Origin: Echinometra lucunter
Lineage: Eukaryota > Echinodermata > Echinoidea > Camarodonta > Echinometridae
NCBI GenBank assembly: GCA_029962745.1
Contig: CM057158.1
Coordinates: forward strand, 10,049,819-10,113,818
Direction of reading: 5' to 3'
DNA length: 64,000 nt
The translations under genes and the position numbers were made by a program. This document shows positions 38,085 to 50,500 of the stretch, one piece after another. The notes under the pieces were generated by a model, which saw nothing but the letters and a program-made list of their open reading frames with translations, made no database searches and was not told where the DNA came from. Each line of letters starts with the position of its first letter. Position 1 is the first letter of the stretch.

Positions 38085-38234
38085 GCACCGTTTCATGAAA
38101 GTTGTCAGCACTGACAAGCTGTCAGTCTCTGACAATTTTAGTAGAATCCTTGGTTTTGATTGGCTGAGAAGCACTGGTCACTGACGGTAACTATGGTAAT
38201 TGTCGGAGACTGACAACTTTCATGAAACGGTACC
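38085..38234. mobile_element. MITE with ACCGTTTCATGAAAGTTGTC ends
   Basis: CACCGTTTCATGAAAGTTGTC-type ends are inverted at the right (GACAACTTTCATGAAACGG). The 150-bp element belongs with the GTTTCAYGAA-type elements at 8095 and 56979. Confidence 0.75.
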
Positions 38235-38489
38235 CAGAGTTCTTTATTTCCCATAGGCTTAATATAGGGATCACCTGGTTCCAGCAGGCAATGGATTAAA
38301 TCAAGTGACAATTTCAATCGGCAACAAATTTCTGATGAAGGCAAACTTTCTCTCCTGGGAGGAATTTTCAAATCAAGTAAATAAGAGAGCCCTGTTTCTC
38401 AATGAAGTACTCAAGAGGAATGGGAGACATTATACTTGAAATACTGAAATGAAAGGCAATATGTAATGGACTGGTGCAACTTATAATAC

Positions 38490-38580
38490 AAACAAATAAA
38501 TAATAATAATAATAATATGCAACATTTATATAGCGCTTAATACAAATGTTTCTAAGCGCTGCATATCATAGTATGAGCAC
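38490..38580. repeat. SINE-like tail with TAA repeat
   Basis: A TAATAATAATAATAA run is followed by TTATATAGCGCTTAATAC and TCTAAGCGCT, a word pair common in echinoderm dispersed repeats. No tRNA-like head was seen. It lies just downstream of the PCIF1 stop codon and may be within its 3' UTR. Confidence 0.5.
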
Positions 38581-38618
38581 TATATGTGGAAGATGAATCC
38601 TAGGGATATAAGTGTTCC

Positions 38619-41600
38619 TCACTTAGAATCTCCTCTCCTTGATCTAAGGACCCGTCCTCCAACCACAGTTGATTTCTGGGTGGCTGTTTGAGTGGATGTT
38701 AGGGTACTATCTAACCTCTTGACAGCTTTCAGTTTCATGGCCCCTTTACTGATGGCCTTGGCCCCTTTCCTGACAGGGCTTGTCACCACAGGTTGAATGT
38801 CTTCATCATCATCCTTCCATTCATACACATCAATGCCTTCATCCACCTTCTCGGGGCTGCCCATGGATGGCTTGCTGATAGGGGTCCACTTGTTTCCACT
38901 CTTGCTCTCAAACTTAACGGGACTGGACAACACTGGTTTGGTTTCCAATGGCCTTATTGCCTCTGTCCAGTTGCCTGTTGTGTTCCCTGTGGTGTAGTCT
39001 GCCAAAGTCTTTGCTGGGGCTGGTTTTGATTTGGTGTCAACAAACCAGTTGATGACACCGAGGGTGCTTGTTTTACTGTTGTCTACATTCTTGACAGGGC
39101 TTGATTTGGGGGACTCTTGTGAGCTTGTGCTGTAGGAAGGCTTAATGGAGATTGGGGCAGTGTCTTTCTTCAGTGGACTTGTGTGCATAATGACTGACCC
39201 ACCATAGCCCTCATTACTATTGCTCCTATCATAGCTTACTTTATCCTGTACAATATCATGGCTAGCTTCCACAGGCTTCACATTGTGAAACCAGCTTTTG
39301 TTTGCACTGTCTTGCTTCTCCATCGTGTTGCCATAAGCAGCTGTAGATGAATAATCAGCTACTGCTCCTCGTGGCGAGTTCCTTTTGTGCTCTCTATCAA
39401 TAGAATGTGCAGTTTCCCTTGCTGACATTGCTGGGCTGTATGAAGGTGCTGCATAAGCGCTGTGCATTGAGTCCCTTCTTGGCTCCCCTGAATCTGATGA
39501 CGATGATGATGATGATGACAAGGAACTCCTACCACGACTGTCATTACCATAGCTTGATTCAGCTCTACTACCATTGCCATTGAACTCGCTTTCCATGGGA
39601 AGTTTTTTCCTGGGAGGGGACAACTCATGATCTTCTGGTGCACGCTTCCTACTAGGGGTTGAGGGTGCTGATTTGGGCTTGGCTGCATCCATGACGGCTC
39701 GGATTCCTTCATCAGTAGGAGGCCACACCTTGTTACCCTCATCGTTCTGCAAGAAGATCATCATTGTTCCATGTGCAGCACGGCAGCTAACACTAGACCT
39801 AAAACAAAAGAATGACAAAGTATTCTTACTCAAGTATACTTTGCATACAGATTTATATTCTAAAAATTCTTACTCTGAATAATTTCTGAAAGCCCACTTT
39901 TAATAAAATCAAGGCTCATTTTAATCAGTTCAGAATGCACAACTGTAATTGCAATGTGAACACAATGGCATAACTTCTGGTCAATGCACATGCTTAAAGA
40001 ATTTTAGCACAATTGGGCTACATGGCAGGAATTTTGCATTAACAACACCATGGGCAATAGCAAATATGATACAAATATAATACAAATGTGATATTGTTCA
40101 AAATATCACAATTCCTAGTGTTGCAGCAAAAATGGCTCAAGAAAACAGAGCATCCATAACTCAAATATATGGCAGCAACTTAGCACTAATGGCCCCAATT
40201 TGCCTAAAATGCCTCCCATTACATGGAGACATGTAAAACATGGACACCAAGGACATCTTGTTACTTACTCTGGCACAATGTGTTGGTGGCCACTCCTGTA
40301 CTCATGCTCATAGGCTGGGATGACCTCCTGTCTCCTCTTGAATCTGAGGGAAGACAGAATAAGATCAAAGTATGATGAAATGGAAGGAAGGAAGGGGGTA
40401 GTGACAATAAACCACAGGATAGGATAAAGACAAAGGTTAAACTGAAGTAACATTGATAGGGAAGATCAGAGACAGAGGGGAGATTGAAATCCTCCTCCCC
40501 CGGAAAATAATCCAGGCAAACTCTCCCCAAACAAAGGTAATACAATAGGTAATAAATATGTTACTATGTACTTTTAATAAGCAAAATGTTTTGGTGCCCT
40601 CAAAGTACTTTCTGTTATGCCTGCTGTGCCATTCTACTCAACTTGGATCAGTGGCAAAGAAATTCCCTGCAAGAACCCAAGGCAAACACACATTTTCATC
40701 TGGAAATTAGTAATTTTTTTCACATTACCTGCTGGCTTCCAGCATCTTAAGACCATTTGTTATTGGGTCTCTCCAGTCAGGGGTGAAGACAATGAAAGAC
40801 AGCGGGTCTGTTGTTCTCTCCAACAGTTTCTGCAGAGCGATAAAAACACTTTGTTAAGCAATGATATTAATGAAGAAGAGATAGAATATTACTATTGAGT
40901 ATTTTCAACTTCTTCAACCCAAGGGCATTTTGATAAGGAAGAAGTCGTACATACAAATGCAAACCATTATCAAACTTATTTCATCAATTGTATGTAACTG
41001 ATTTGATATAACATATCATCTGATAAGAGGATTCATAGGTGTATCCTCTATCCTAAAAATAAAAAAAAATGATGCCCTGAGTTTGTAAATAAAAAACAGC
41101 TACATTCAGTTATGTTACATTATACCCCTCGCTGAAAAATTTATCCTTGATGGGAAACAGAAAATGAAAGAGAAAAGCAATTTCCCTACTGCTCTCACCT
41201 CAAAGTGAATGACAGTGGCTTCCATAAGTTCCTCTCCAAATGGTGGGTTAGCTTCAAACGAGCCACTAAAGGGAAAAAAGTCCAGGATCGGTCTGCACAA
41301 ACAAAAACCAGCACAAACAAACAGAATGTTAGCTTCAAAATTCCATCTCTATTCCTGTGTTTATTTTCTTTGAAATGGGGATCATGTAAACAACTAGCAA
41401 ATCACAATGCATATACATTCCTATCTTCCTAAGAAAAATATGCTACACACATTATTAATAACTGAATGGACAGCCCCCCTTTTTTTGGTTTCCATAATTC
41501 TGGAGATAAACCATACATAAATTCAACAAGCTTGTTTTATTCTTGTATTAATGCTGTAGACATTTTTCAGCAATGGCAGTTAGTGACTTACTTAACAAAA

Positions 41601-44197
41601 ACCTAACAATACAAATTATTGCTCTGTAATGAAAACATACCCTCTTGATCCAAAGCAGCTGTCTGTATCAGCAAACGCTGAACAGTATTGCTTGAAGTAA
41701 CAGTTGAGAGGTGAGGCAAAGCACTCAAAAGTCACACCAAAGTGTTCACTGAGGGCCCTGAAGACTCCCACAGGAAGGGCTCCCTGCAGGTTATGCCCTT
41801 CATTCTCTCCAACACCGAACAGTGTCTGAGGGAGGTATGGGGATTAGACATAAAAAGGACAGTTACTGGAAAGACTAATGGGAAACCTGGATGCTTATCA
41901 CTATTCCGAAATATACATAATACAATGTAAAGGGAAGTCTTGGGAAATGTAGAAAAAAAAACACATATACACAAGTTTGTTTGATTTTTGCTTTTAACCT
42001 GTAAGACATTTCTTCAAACTTTCAATAATATGTTTATTCTCAATTTTCTAGAATGGCTCTAAGCAATTTAATGTAAGTTTAGACTTCCTGTTTAATGAAC
42101 AATGAGGCAAGGCATTTCATCAAGACTGAAATCACAGTTATGGACTCTTTGGACTACCATTCTTTTTCATTATACCTTGTGCTGACAAAATGAGGGTACT
42201 AAAAACAAAAACAAAACAAAAAATCATATTTGTCTCTTGAACCCAGTTCTGCTTTAAGAGACTCTGGCTATGCACACAAAGCAATATTCTACATTCTCTC
42301 ATCTCCAGTGTAAAATAATCAAATAAATACCTGATATCTCCGTAACAAGCACCAAACCCTTGGCAAGAAATTGTGTCTTGTGGGGTCATCACGACAATGG
42401 AACTGATACAGGGCATCCTGAAAAGTAATAAAATAGATCATGTATATTGTGTGATTGCTAGCATTCTGGAACAAAGGATACTGCAAAAGTGGCACTAAAA
42501 GGAAACCCCATGGGTTAAAAATGTAGGCACTGAGCCATAGCTCATCAGCTCAAGCTTAGGAATAGCTGGCTATTTTGGGGATCAGGGGTATTAGCCCAAC
42601 TCCGCTGAAGTGTGAAATCACGTCCACATCAGCTTGAGCTCCAATACATATATGTACTGCAATATAGCTCGAGCTACAGCCCTGATGTTGGCACACTGTG
42701 CATGATGGAATGGATAAAAAATAAAAAACCAGCTCCTGAAGCTCAAGCTGATGAGAACATGTCGAAAACAGCAAGCTATTTTGCGAATTAGCCGGCTTTT
42801 CTGCAAATAAGTCCAAGATTTGGGTGGCTTACTTTTAGAGCGAAATAGCCAGCTAATTCCGTCTCCATCTGAGAATAAGCTGGCTATTCTCTGATCAGGC
42901 TAATTCTATAAGCTCGAGCTGATGAGAAAGAAAAGATGAGCACTTACCAGTTTCATCATGTGTTGTGTATTGAGCTTCATCATTTCTCCCTTGTATCGCA
43001 GACAAGTGACAGAACCTTCTTCATGTACATCTACAGTCGGCAATCGTGGGCTCTGCACTGCCATCTGGATGTTGTAGCAACGCATCTTCCGATCTGATGG
43101 TGGTCTTGTAAATGGCGGAGGCTCTGTCATAACAAACATAGTTTCAGTTTAATGTAATGTACAGTTCCAGCAAATCACATAAATGATTGAATAAGTGAGT
43201 GGAAATAAATAAAGACATGATTAAATGTTCTACAGAACAAACTATAATACTTCAACACATTACAAGTCCATATGCAAACAACGCAATGACCCATAAGCCA
43301 TTTGACAAATAGCTTTCAGATGCCTCTGCTTCAACAATAAAAACTATCCAAGGATCTCTGACTGTATTGTATACATTGTTATATTGTAGTGCCAAACCAG
43401 AAAATTCAATAATATATTTTCTGAATTCTTAATAATGGCAATTTTAAAGGTGATAATTGAATAATTTATACTGCGATTCAGTCCAATTTCAATAATGAAG
43501 GACTGAAACTTGCAAATCGTGACCACAGTTTTACAGTACATGTCATCTTTTACAAGTAGATATTGGAAATTCACATAAATCACTTCCCTGATAGCAATGT
43601 CATATCACATCCACAAACTGATGCCTATCATGCTGACCTTCTATATGATGCTCCTTGAGGATTTCCCAGTGTTTCTTCTGTAGCTTGGCACATGTATCAC
43701 AGGATAGGTTGTACACTTTGGTGCAGATGTTCTCGATGGAACTTCTCGCTACCTCACACAGATGAGGCCCACACTGCTCCTTCAGATATGTCAGTCGTTT
43801 CTGGATGATAACGCAAAAAAACATCATATCAATAGTCAAAATTTCTAACAAAACTGAATAACCACATCAATGTAGCAGGTCAGGCACAACAAATAACATT
43901 ACAGGATAAAACACTTTATGCGTAATGATAAAATAATCCAAAGCAGCCTTACACTACCGCAAAAGTATTCACAACTCTTTCTACTAATACTATATAGACC
44001 CCTTCTACTAATACTGACAAAAAATTACTGTATTTCATCCATCATAAATACTACTACCACTACCACAGCTACTGTTACCACTACTACTACCACTAATACT
44101 ACAACTACTACTTCTACTGCTACTACTACCACTACTACTACTACTACTGCTAATACTACTGCTACTACTACTGCTACTACTGCTACTACTACTGCTG

Positions 44198-44253
<56 letters not shown>

Positions 44254-44359
44254 GCTACTACTACTACTACTACTACTACTACTGCTACTACTACTACTGC
44301 TACTTCTCCTGCTACTACTACTGCTACTACTACTACTACTGCTACTACTACTACTACTG

Positions 44360-44436
<77 letters not shown>

Positions 44437-44509
44437 GCTACTACTGCTACTACTGCTACTACTGCTACTCCTGCTACTACTACTACTACTGCTACTACTA
44501 CTACTACTG

Positions 44510-44554
<45 letters not shown>

Positions 44555-47500
44555 ACTCTACTACTACTTAATAACCGTTTATATTACACTAATACAACTA
44601 CCATTACTGTGACTTCTACTTCTTTTACTCTTTACACTTCTCCTGTTTACTTACTATATCAAATTGTAATATTCTGTCAGTGTTCATACTATAATAGAGT
44701 GACAGAGAACAGCTTTCATTCAACTTTTACATCATGCCTTTACTCCTCTAAAATTTGATAATGATTTATAATTATGTACCATGCACTCGTCAATGGTGCA
44801 GTTTGGCTGCTTTCGTAGCCACTGGAAGATATCCTCGGCATTCCACTTCACCAACTTTCTGCTTTCTGACGAAGCAGGCCTGATGAGGTAAGGAAATAAA
44901 GCCTTGATGTTTGGTTTGTAAATGCACTGAGCTTTTACATGAAAGAGTGCCTATTAGGATTATTTGAGTTCTGGTAATGAAATTATCGCATTTGGGGAGA
45001 AACAGGCTTAGAGTAATTCTCAATGTTCATCATACCAATGGATGGATCATTCAGACTGGCAAAATATAAAAACAACCTGGATAAAAAGAGCCTGAAATTA
45101 CATTTAGTGAAACACATGACACATGCACATGATTGTGCAGATGTGGTTGAGAAAGGCAGACACCAAATTCCAAAAAAATATCTTTATTTTCAACATAACA
45201 TGACCCACACACTTTTCTACTCTTCATTAACTGGGAGATATATTTTGTTTGCAGTCTGGAACGTTCAAAGTATATTTCCTTGATTCTGTTAGAATAGATT
45301 ATTCATCATTACCAGAACTCAAAATAAACTGCAATCAATTGTTTCATTCACAATTCACACACTCACCCTTTCATCAAACTTGGTAAAAAAAAGTAAATAA
45401 TAAAAAAATAAATAAAATAACAATAACAAAACCATAAATGCACAATAATCTAAATTCTATGCTTTAAGGTTGTAAACATATCAAAACCTTTCACTTTCAT
45501 TCCAATATGAGGGCCCTTCATCAACTATACTCCTATGTTTTATATTTCTGTATAGGAATACTATACAAGAATTTCCCCCAACAGCAATTTAGGATATGAA
45601 TAGATGTACAAAACAAACAATATTTCTATGAGGTCTTGCCAGTGGTCAAAATCATCTTACAACTGATAAGTACATAAAAGCATTAGATGCACATCACAGG
45701 ATAGGTGAAATCAAAGGTTGACAACCTAAGATGAGTGTATAAAAGAGAGACATCTTACCTCGACTGTATCATTTTCTTGGCAGCTTCAGCATACTTTGAA
45801 AGGAGTTTCCTGGCAGCTGAGTGAAGATTTGGCCTATACAATCTGCCATAAACAAACAAAAAATTGAATACTCTCACACATTTTCTGATTATATTCTTCT
45901 GGATTTTTGATAAACGATGAGCAAGTTCAAATCGATGTATAATTTGTAACTTAACAGAAAAAAAAACAAACAAAAAAAAACATTTACCTTGTGAATATGA
46001 TGTGACACAAAGCCCTAAGCTTTGTTACTGCTTAACACAACAGTGTATAAAGTACATTTACCAAATGAAATTAGAAGAAAAAGGGAGAACTTGTTTGAAT
46101 GCTTTAACCCTTTTTCAGACATGCAACCTCTTACACTTATCCTTGCAACTCCTTCAATGTAATTACCAATAAGAAATCTTTTTTTTTCACCAATTGAATC
46201 ATTATGGACATTTTATATATATATATATATACACCTCTGGCAACTGAAACTTACACTTGGAATGTTTCTGTTGCTAAATCCATGTAAAGAATTAACTTTG
46301 CATAATGCATTCAGGTGCAGGTTAACAAATGAAAAGTGAGAAACTGTGGATCATGCACATACTTGATAGGAATGTCGCTCATGATTTCTCTCATCATAGA
46401 GGGTGAGATAGGGTCTGGACATTGGCTGGGGAGCATAGGATCCTTGCCCTTATCCACAACCATTCTCTCTAATAACCAACGGTTGAAGGACTCACTGGGA
46501 GCGTTGATACCTGAAAATTGATAAGACAAACGAACAAGTTGAATATGAGAGTAGAGAGATGAAATGTTACTGTAAGCAACCATTAAATGGCAAACTTGAA
46601 GCAAATGATATCAGAGATCAAGATAAAAAATAAATACATGTAGAAAGATACAACATTCAAGAAGTTCTTCTTCACACACAGATTCAGACAATTCATAGGA
46701 AGCTGTTCAATCAAATATTCCACCTTGAAAAGAATCGTGAAAAGTAAAATCATACATGCAATAACTGAATCTATCACATTTGAATAATTCATCTCAATGA
46801 ATCATTCAATCTACCTTTCCCTCTAATCAAATGTTAACTTATGTATGGATGGTACTTCTTATTTGTCTTATTAACCCATTCATGACAGAAGGTCCACATT
46901 ATGTGGTTTGGCCTTATAACCTTTGATGCAGCGCCCTAGAAATCATTCCAAATACATGAGTAGAAAGAGCAAAAATTTCTACACAGACTGTGCCCATTTT
47001 GGTTGCGTCAATATTTTCTGTTCGATGTTGAAAATTTTTTAAATGAAAATAGGCATTAAAATCCTTAAATTGGCAATGCAATGGAAATTGTAAAATCACC
47101 ATTTTCCCCTGCAAATTGGCAACTTTTTGAATTCTCTTCATACTTTTTGCCAATTTATATTTATTTCAGATACATGACTTTTTATTTTAAAAATGTAGCA
47201 ATAAAAGAAAAATTTTGGTGTCGCCAATTTGAAGAATAAATAAAAGCTGATCAAATTAGGCTTTAAATAATTCCTGTCACAAATGGGTTAAAGGATGCAT
47301 ACCGGTACTTCCTGAGACTTCAAGACAAACATGAATGATATAAGGGAAAGAGAGATAAAAGGAGAGGGGGAGAGAGAGAGTGGGGGGGGGATTAATCAAA
47401 CTACTAACAGCAATACATACCTTCTCTTGCCATGCAGAGTTCCTGGTACTGTTGTCTCAGCTTACTGACTAGGGCACTCCTCATTAACTCCATGTCATTG

Positions 47501-50500
47501 TGTGGTGGAGGCATCGTACATGGAAACCGCTCTTGCATTGTAGCATTTGATTCCACAGCAAAGTCCCAAAATAACCTGCAAATAAAAGAATTACAACAAA
47601 TTCATGAAACATTTTCTTTTTAGGACAGGCTGGAAAATATATAGTTCACAGGATTTTTCTCTTGCCATACTCGATAAGCTTGGTAACAGAAGCAATAACA
47701 ATCAAGGTGGCTTCTCGTTTAGTACTCAGGTACATCATATCTTGATGCTCATGGTGCTACACCGTAATTACCCATCATAGTTTATAGCAGCCAAATATGT
47801 AGTGCTCTAGCATATCAGGTCCCAATTTACACCTGGGTAGAGAATGGCAAACATGGATTGATGTCTTGCCAAACGATGGTGGTGCCGGGTTGGGATTTAA
47901 ACCTTTTAATAGCCCTCTGATTAAGAGGTGGGTGAATGAACCAATACACCATGACACCTCCACCTTCATTAATTGAAATTGGCTCTTGGGATTGTGCCTC
48001 TCTGACTGACTGTAACATTGTGCCTTATCAGATGGAAAATTTGAAAGACATTTCCAAGTCACAAAATTATTTCATATCTCTGACTTGAGAAGCACAACTT
48101 GACCAAGTTTATCACTTATAGCAAGCTGAATTAATTACAAACATACCCTTTCACCATATCCTTTCTCATGGTTGGGCTGAGAGGATGGCCATCCACAGAG
48201 GACTTCCTCCTTACAGGTGCCATTGCAGGTGAGCCAGCAGGTACAGGGGTAGGATGTGGACCTTTGCCTTCTGTGATCTGGATCCCTAGGGGATCATGCT
48301 GTATCAGTAAGAACAAAAGATGTGTACTACATAGCAATTCTCTGTGATAAAGCAAAGATCTTAAAGCAAAGCAAAGCAAAAATAAAAGTGTCTGAGAAGT
48401 GCAAGTGATTGAATGTCAGAGTTAAGTGAGAAGGGGGGGGGGGGTTGGTATGTGTATGTGTATAGGCCATTCTCGGTCACGCGTGTGAGCCAATTCACAA
48501 ACAAGCCAATAGCAAGATTGTGTCTCGCCCACCCGTGACTAAATAACACGAAGGTTTCCCCAAGTACATCCCTAACCAAGTTTGATATCGCAAAGTCTTG
48601 CAGGTAAACTTTAATGTTTGACCTCAAATGACCTTTGACCTCACCATGTGAACTCCGACAGCACCACAACATGATGTTACCCCTAGTGCATCTATGACCC
48701 AAGTTTGGTTGCCATTTGACCATCAGTTGTCAAGTTATGTGTCATAAGAGAGTCGTGCATGTAAACTGTAATGTTTGAAATAAAATAACCTTTGACCTTA
48801 CCACGTGACATCCGATGCCACTATAACATGAAGGTCTCCCAAGTGCATCCATGACCCAAGTTTAGTTAAAAAGGGAGAAGACGTTGCAAAGTTACTTATC
48901 ATAAGAGAGTCTTGCAAGTAAACTTTCACGTTTGATATAAAATGACCTTTGACCTTACCATGTGACCTCTGATACCACTATAACATGAAGGTCCCCCAAG
49001 AACCCTTTCACCTTATCATGTGAAGTCCAACAGAATGATAACATGCACTTCCCCTTAGTGATCTGCAACCCAAGTTTGACTCAAAAGTGTGACACGGTTG
49101 CAAAGTTTTGTGTCATAAGAGAGTCTTGCACGTAAACTTTAACCGTTCAACGTTTGACCTGTAATGACCTTTGACCTGACCATGTGACCTCTGACTGGAC
49201 CATAACATGCAGGTCCCCTTAGTGCATCTACAACCCAAGTTTGATAGATAAGTGTCACACGGTTGCAGAGTTTTGTGTCATAAGAGAGTCTTGCACGTAA
49301 ACTTTAATGTTTGACCTGAAATGACCTTTGACCTTACCATGTGACCTATGACTGGACCATAACATGCAGGTCCCCTTAGTGCATCGACAACCCAAGTTTG
49401 ATAGATAAGTGTCACACGGTTGCAGAGTTTTGAGTCATAAGAGAGTCTTGCACGTAAACTTCAACGTTTGACCTGAAATGACCTTTGACCTTACCATGTG
49501 ACCTCTGACTGGACCATAACATGCAGGTCCCCTCAGTGCATCTACAACCCAAGTTTGGTTGAAAAGTGAGTCACGGTTGCAAAGTTATGTGTGATAAGAG
49601 AGTCTTGCACGTCAACTTTAACATTTGACCTGAAATGACCTTTGACCTTACCATGTGACCTCTGACTGGACAATAAGATGCAGGTCCCCTTAGTGCATCT
49701 ACAACCCAAGTTTGATTGAACAGTGTCACACAGTTGCAGAGTTTTGTGTCATAAGAGAGTCTTGCACGTAAATTTTAACGTTTGACCTAAAATGACCTTT
49801 GACCTTACCATGTGACCTCTGACTAGAGCATAACATGCAGGTCCGCTTAGGGCATCTACAACCCAAGTTTGGTTGAAAAGTGAGTCACGGTTGCAGAGTT
49901 TTGTGTCATAAGAGAGTCTTGCACGTAAACTTTAACGTTTGACCTGAAATGACCTTTGACCTTACCATGTGACCTCTGACTGGACCATAACATGCAGGTC
50001 CCCTTAGTGCATCTACAACCCAAGTTTGGTTGAAAAGTGAGTCACGGTTGCCAAGTTATCTTTCATAACGTTTGTGACGGACGGACGGACGGACGACGGA
50101 CGGACGACGGACGGACGACATTTGGATCCCTTAGTCTCGCCTTCACCTCCGGTGGGCGAGACAAAAATAGCCGATTCAAAACTAATTTGTCAGTATTTAT
50201 CTTGCAGCAGAAGTCTCTCATTTTGGAATTTTGAATAACTGTATAACCCCCAAAAGAATGAAGGAAATTATTTCAAAAGTGCACACATCCTTTTTCTTTC
50301 AGAAGTCAAATTAGGTCGGTCATGTGTGTGATTTTGCACGAATATTGGTCTCACTTGTTGGTATTCAAACCCATTTTTCTCCGATTTCACTGAGAGTGTA
50401 AGTTTCCACTTTTTATTACTGTATGATGGGGATTGCTTTAAACAGTTTTAAGGCAATTTTCCATAAATGAATGAACATTCTATTCTTTTAGAGGTGAAAA

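Larger units (their letters stand above)
31900..38618. other. Intergenic region between ANO10 promoter and PCIF1 3' end
   Basis: No coding exon was recognised on either strand. It holds short inverted-repeat elements (32461-32707, 34279-34680, 35559-35733, 37396-37528, 38085-38234), a poly-C run near 32771, several A-rich runs and a SINE-like tail at 38490-38580. The part nearest 38619 should contain the PCIF1 3' UTR; a TTTATT (AATAAA on the - strand) lies near 38243, but its use is not shown. Confidence 0.6.
48503..50163 (+). mobile_element. Helentron-like element with a regular 157-bp tandem array
   Basis: The left end contains ACAAGCCAATAGCAAG and GTCTCGCCCACC. The right end has an 8-bp-arm hairpin, GTCTCGCC (50134-50141) facing GGCGAGAC (50155-50162), preceded by a GGAC-rich minisatellite. 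Between them are ten units; the anchor word TGACCTTTGACC starts at 48629, 48786, 48943, 49001 (degenerate, truncated unit), 49165, 49322, 49479, 49636, 49793 and 49950. A non-autonomous element with central tandem repeats of about 150-160 bp and a 3' hairpin resembles Helentron/Pearl-type elements of marine invertebrates. No Rep/helicase is present. It lies in PCIF1 intron 3. Confidence 0.65.

Noticed and set aside
43918..44571. 217-codon open frame, almost all Thr/Ala
   Set aside because: It is a translation of the ACT/GCT microsatellite; trinucleotide repeats have no stops in most frames.
48629..49961. CRISPR-like array of regular repeats
   Set aside because: The whole 157-bp unit is repeated, with no unique spacers, in a eukaryotic intron; it is a tandem satellite.
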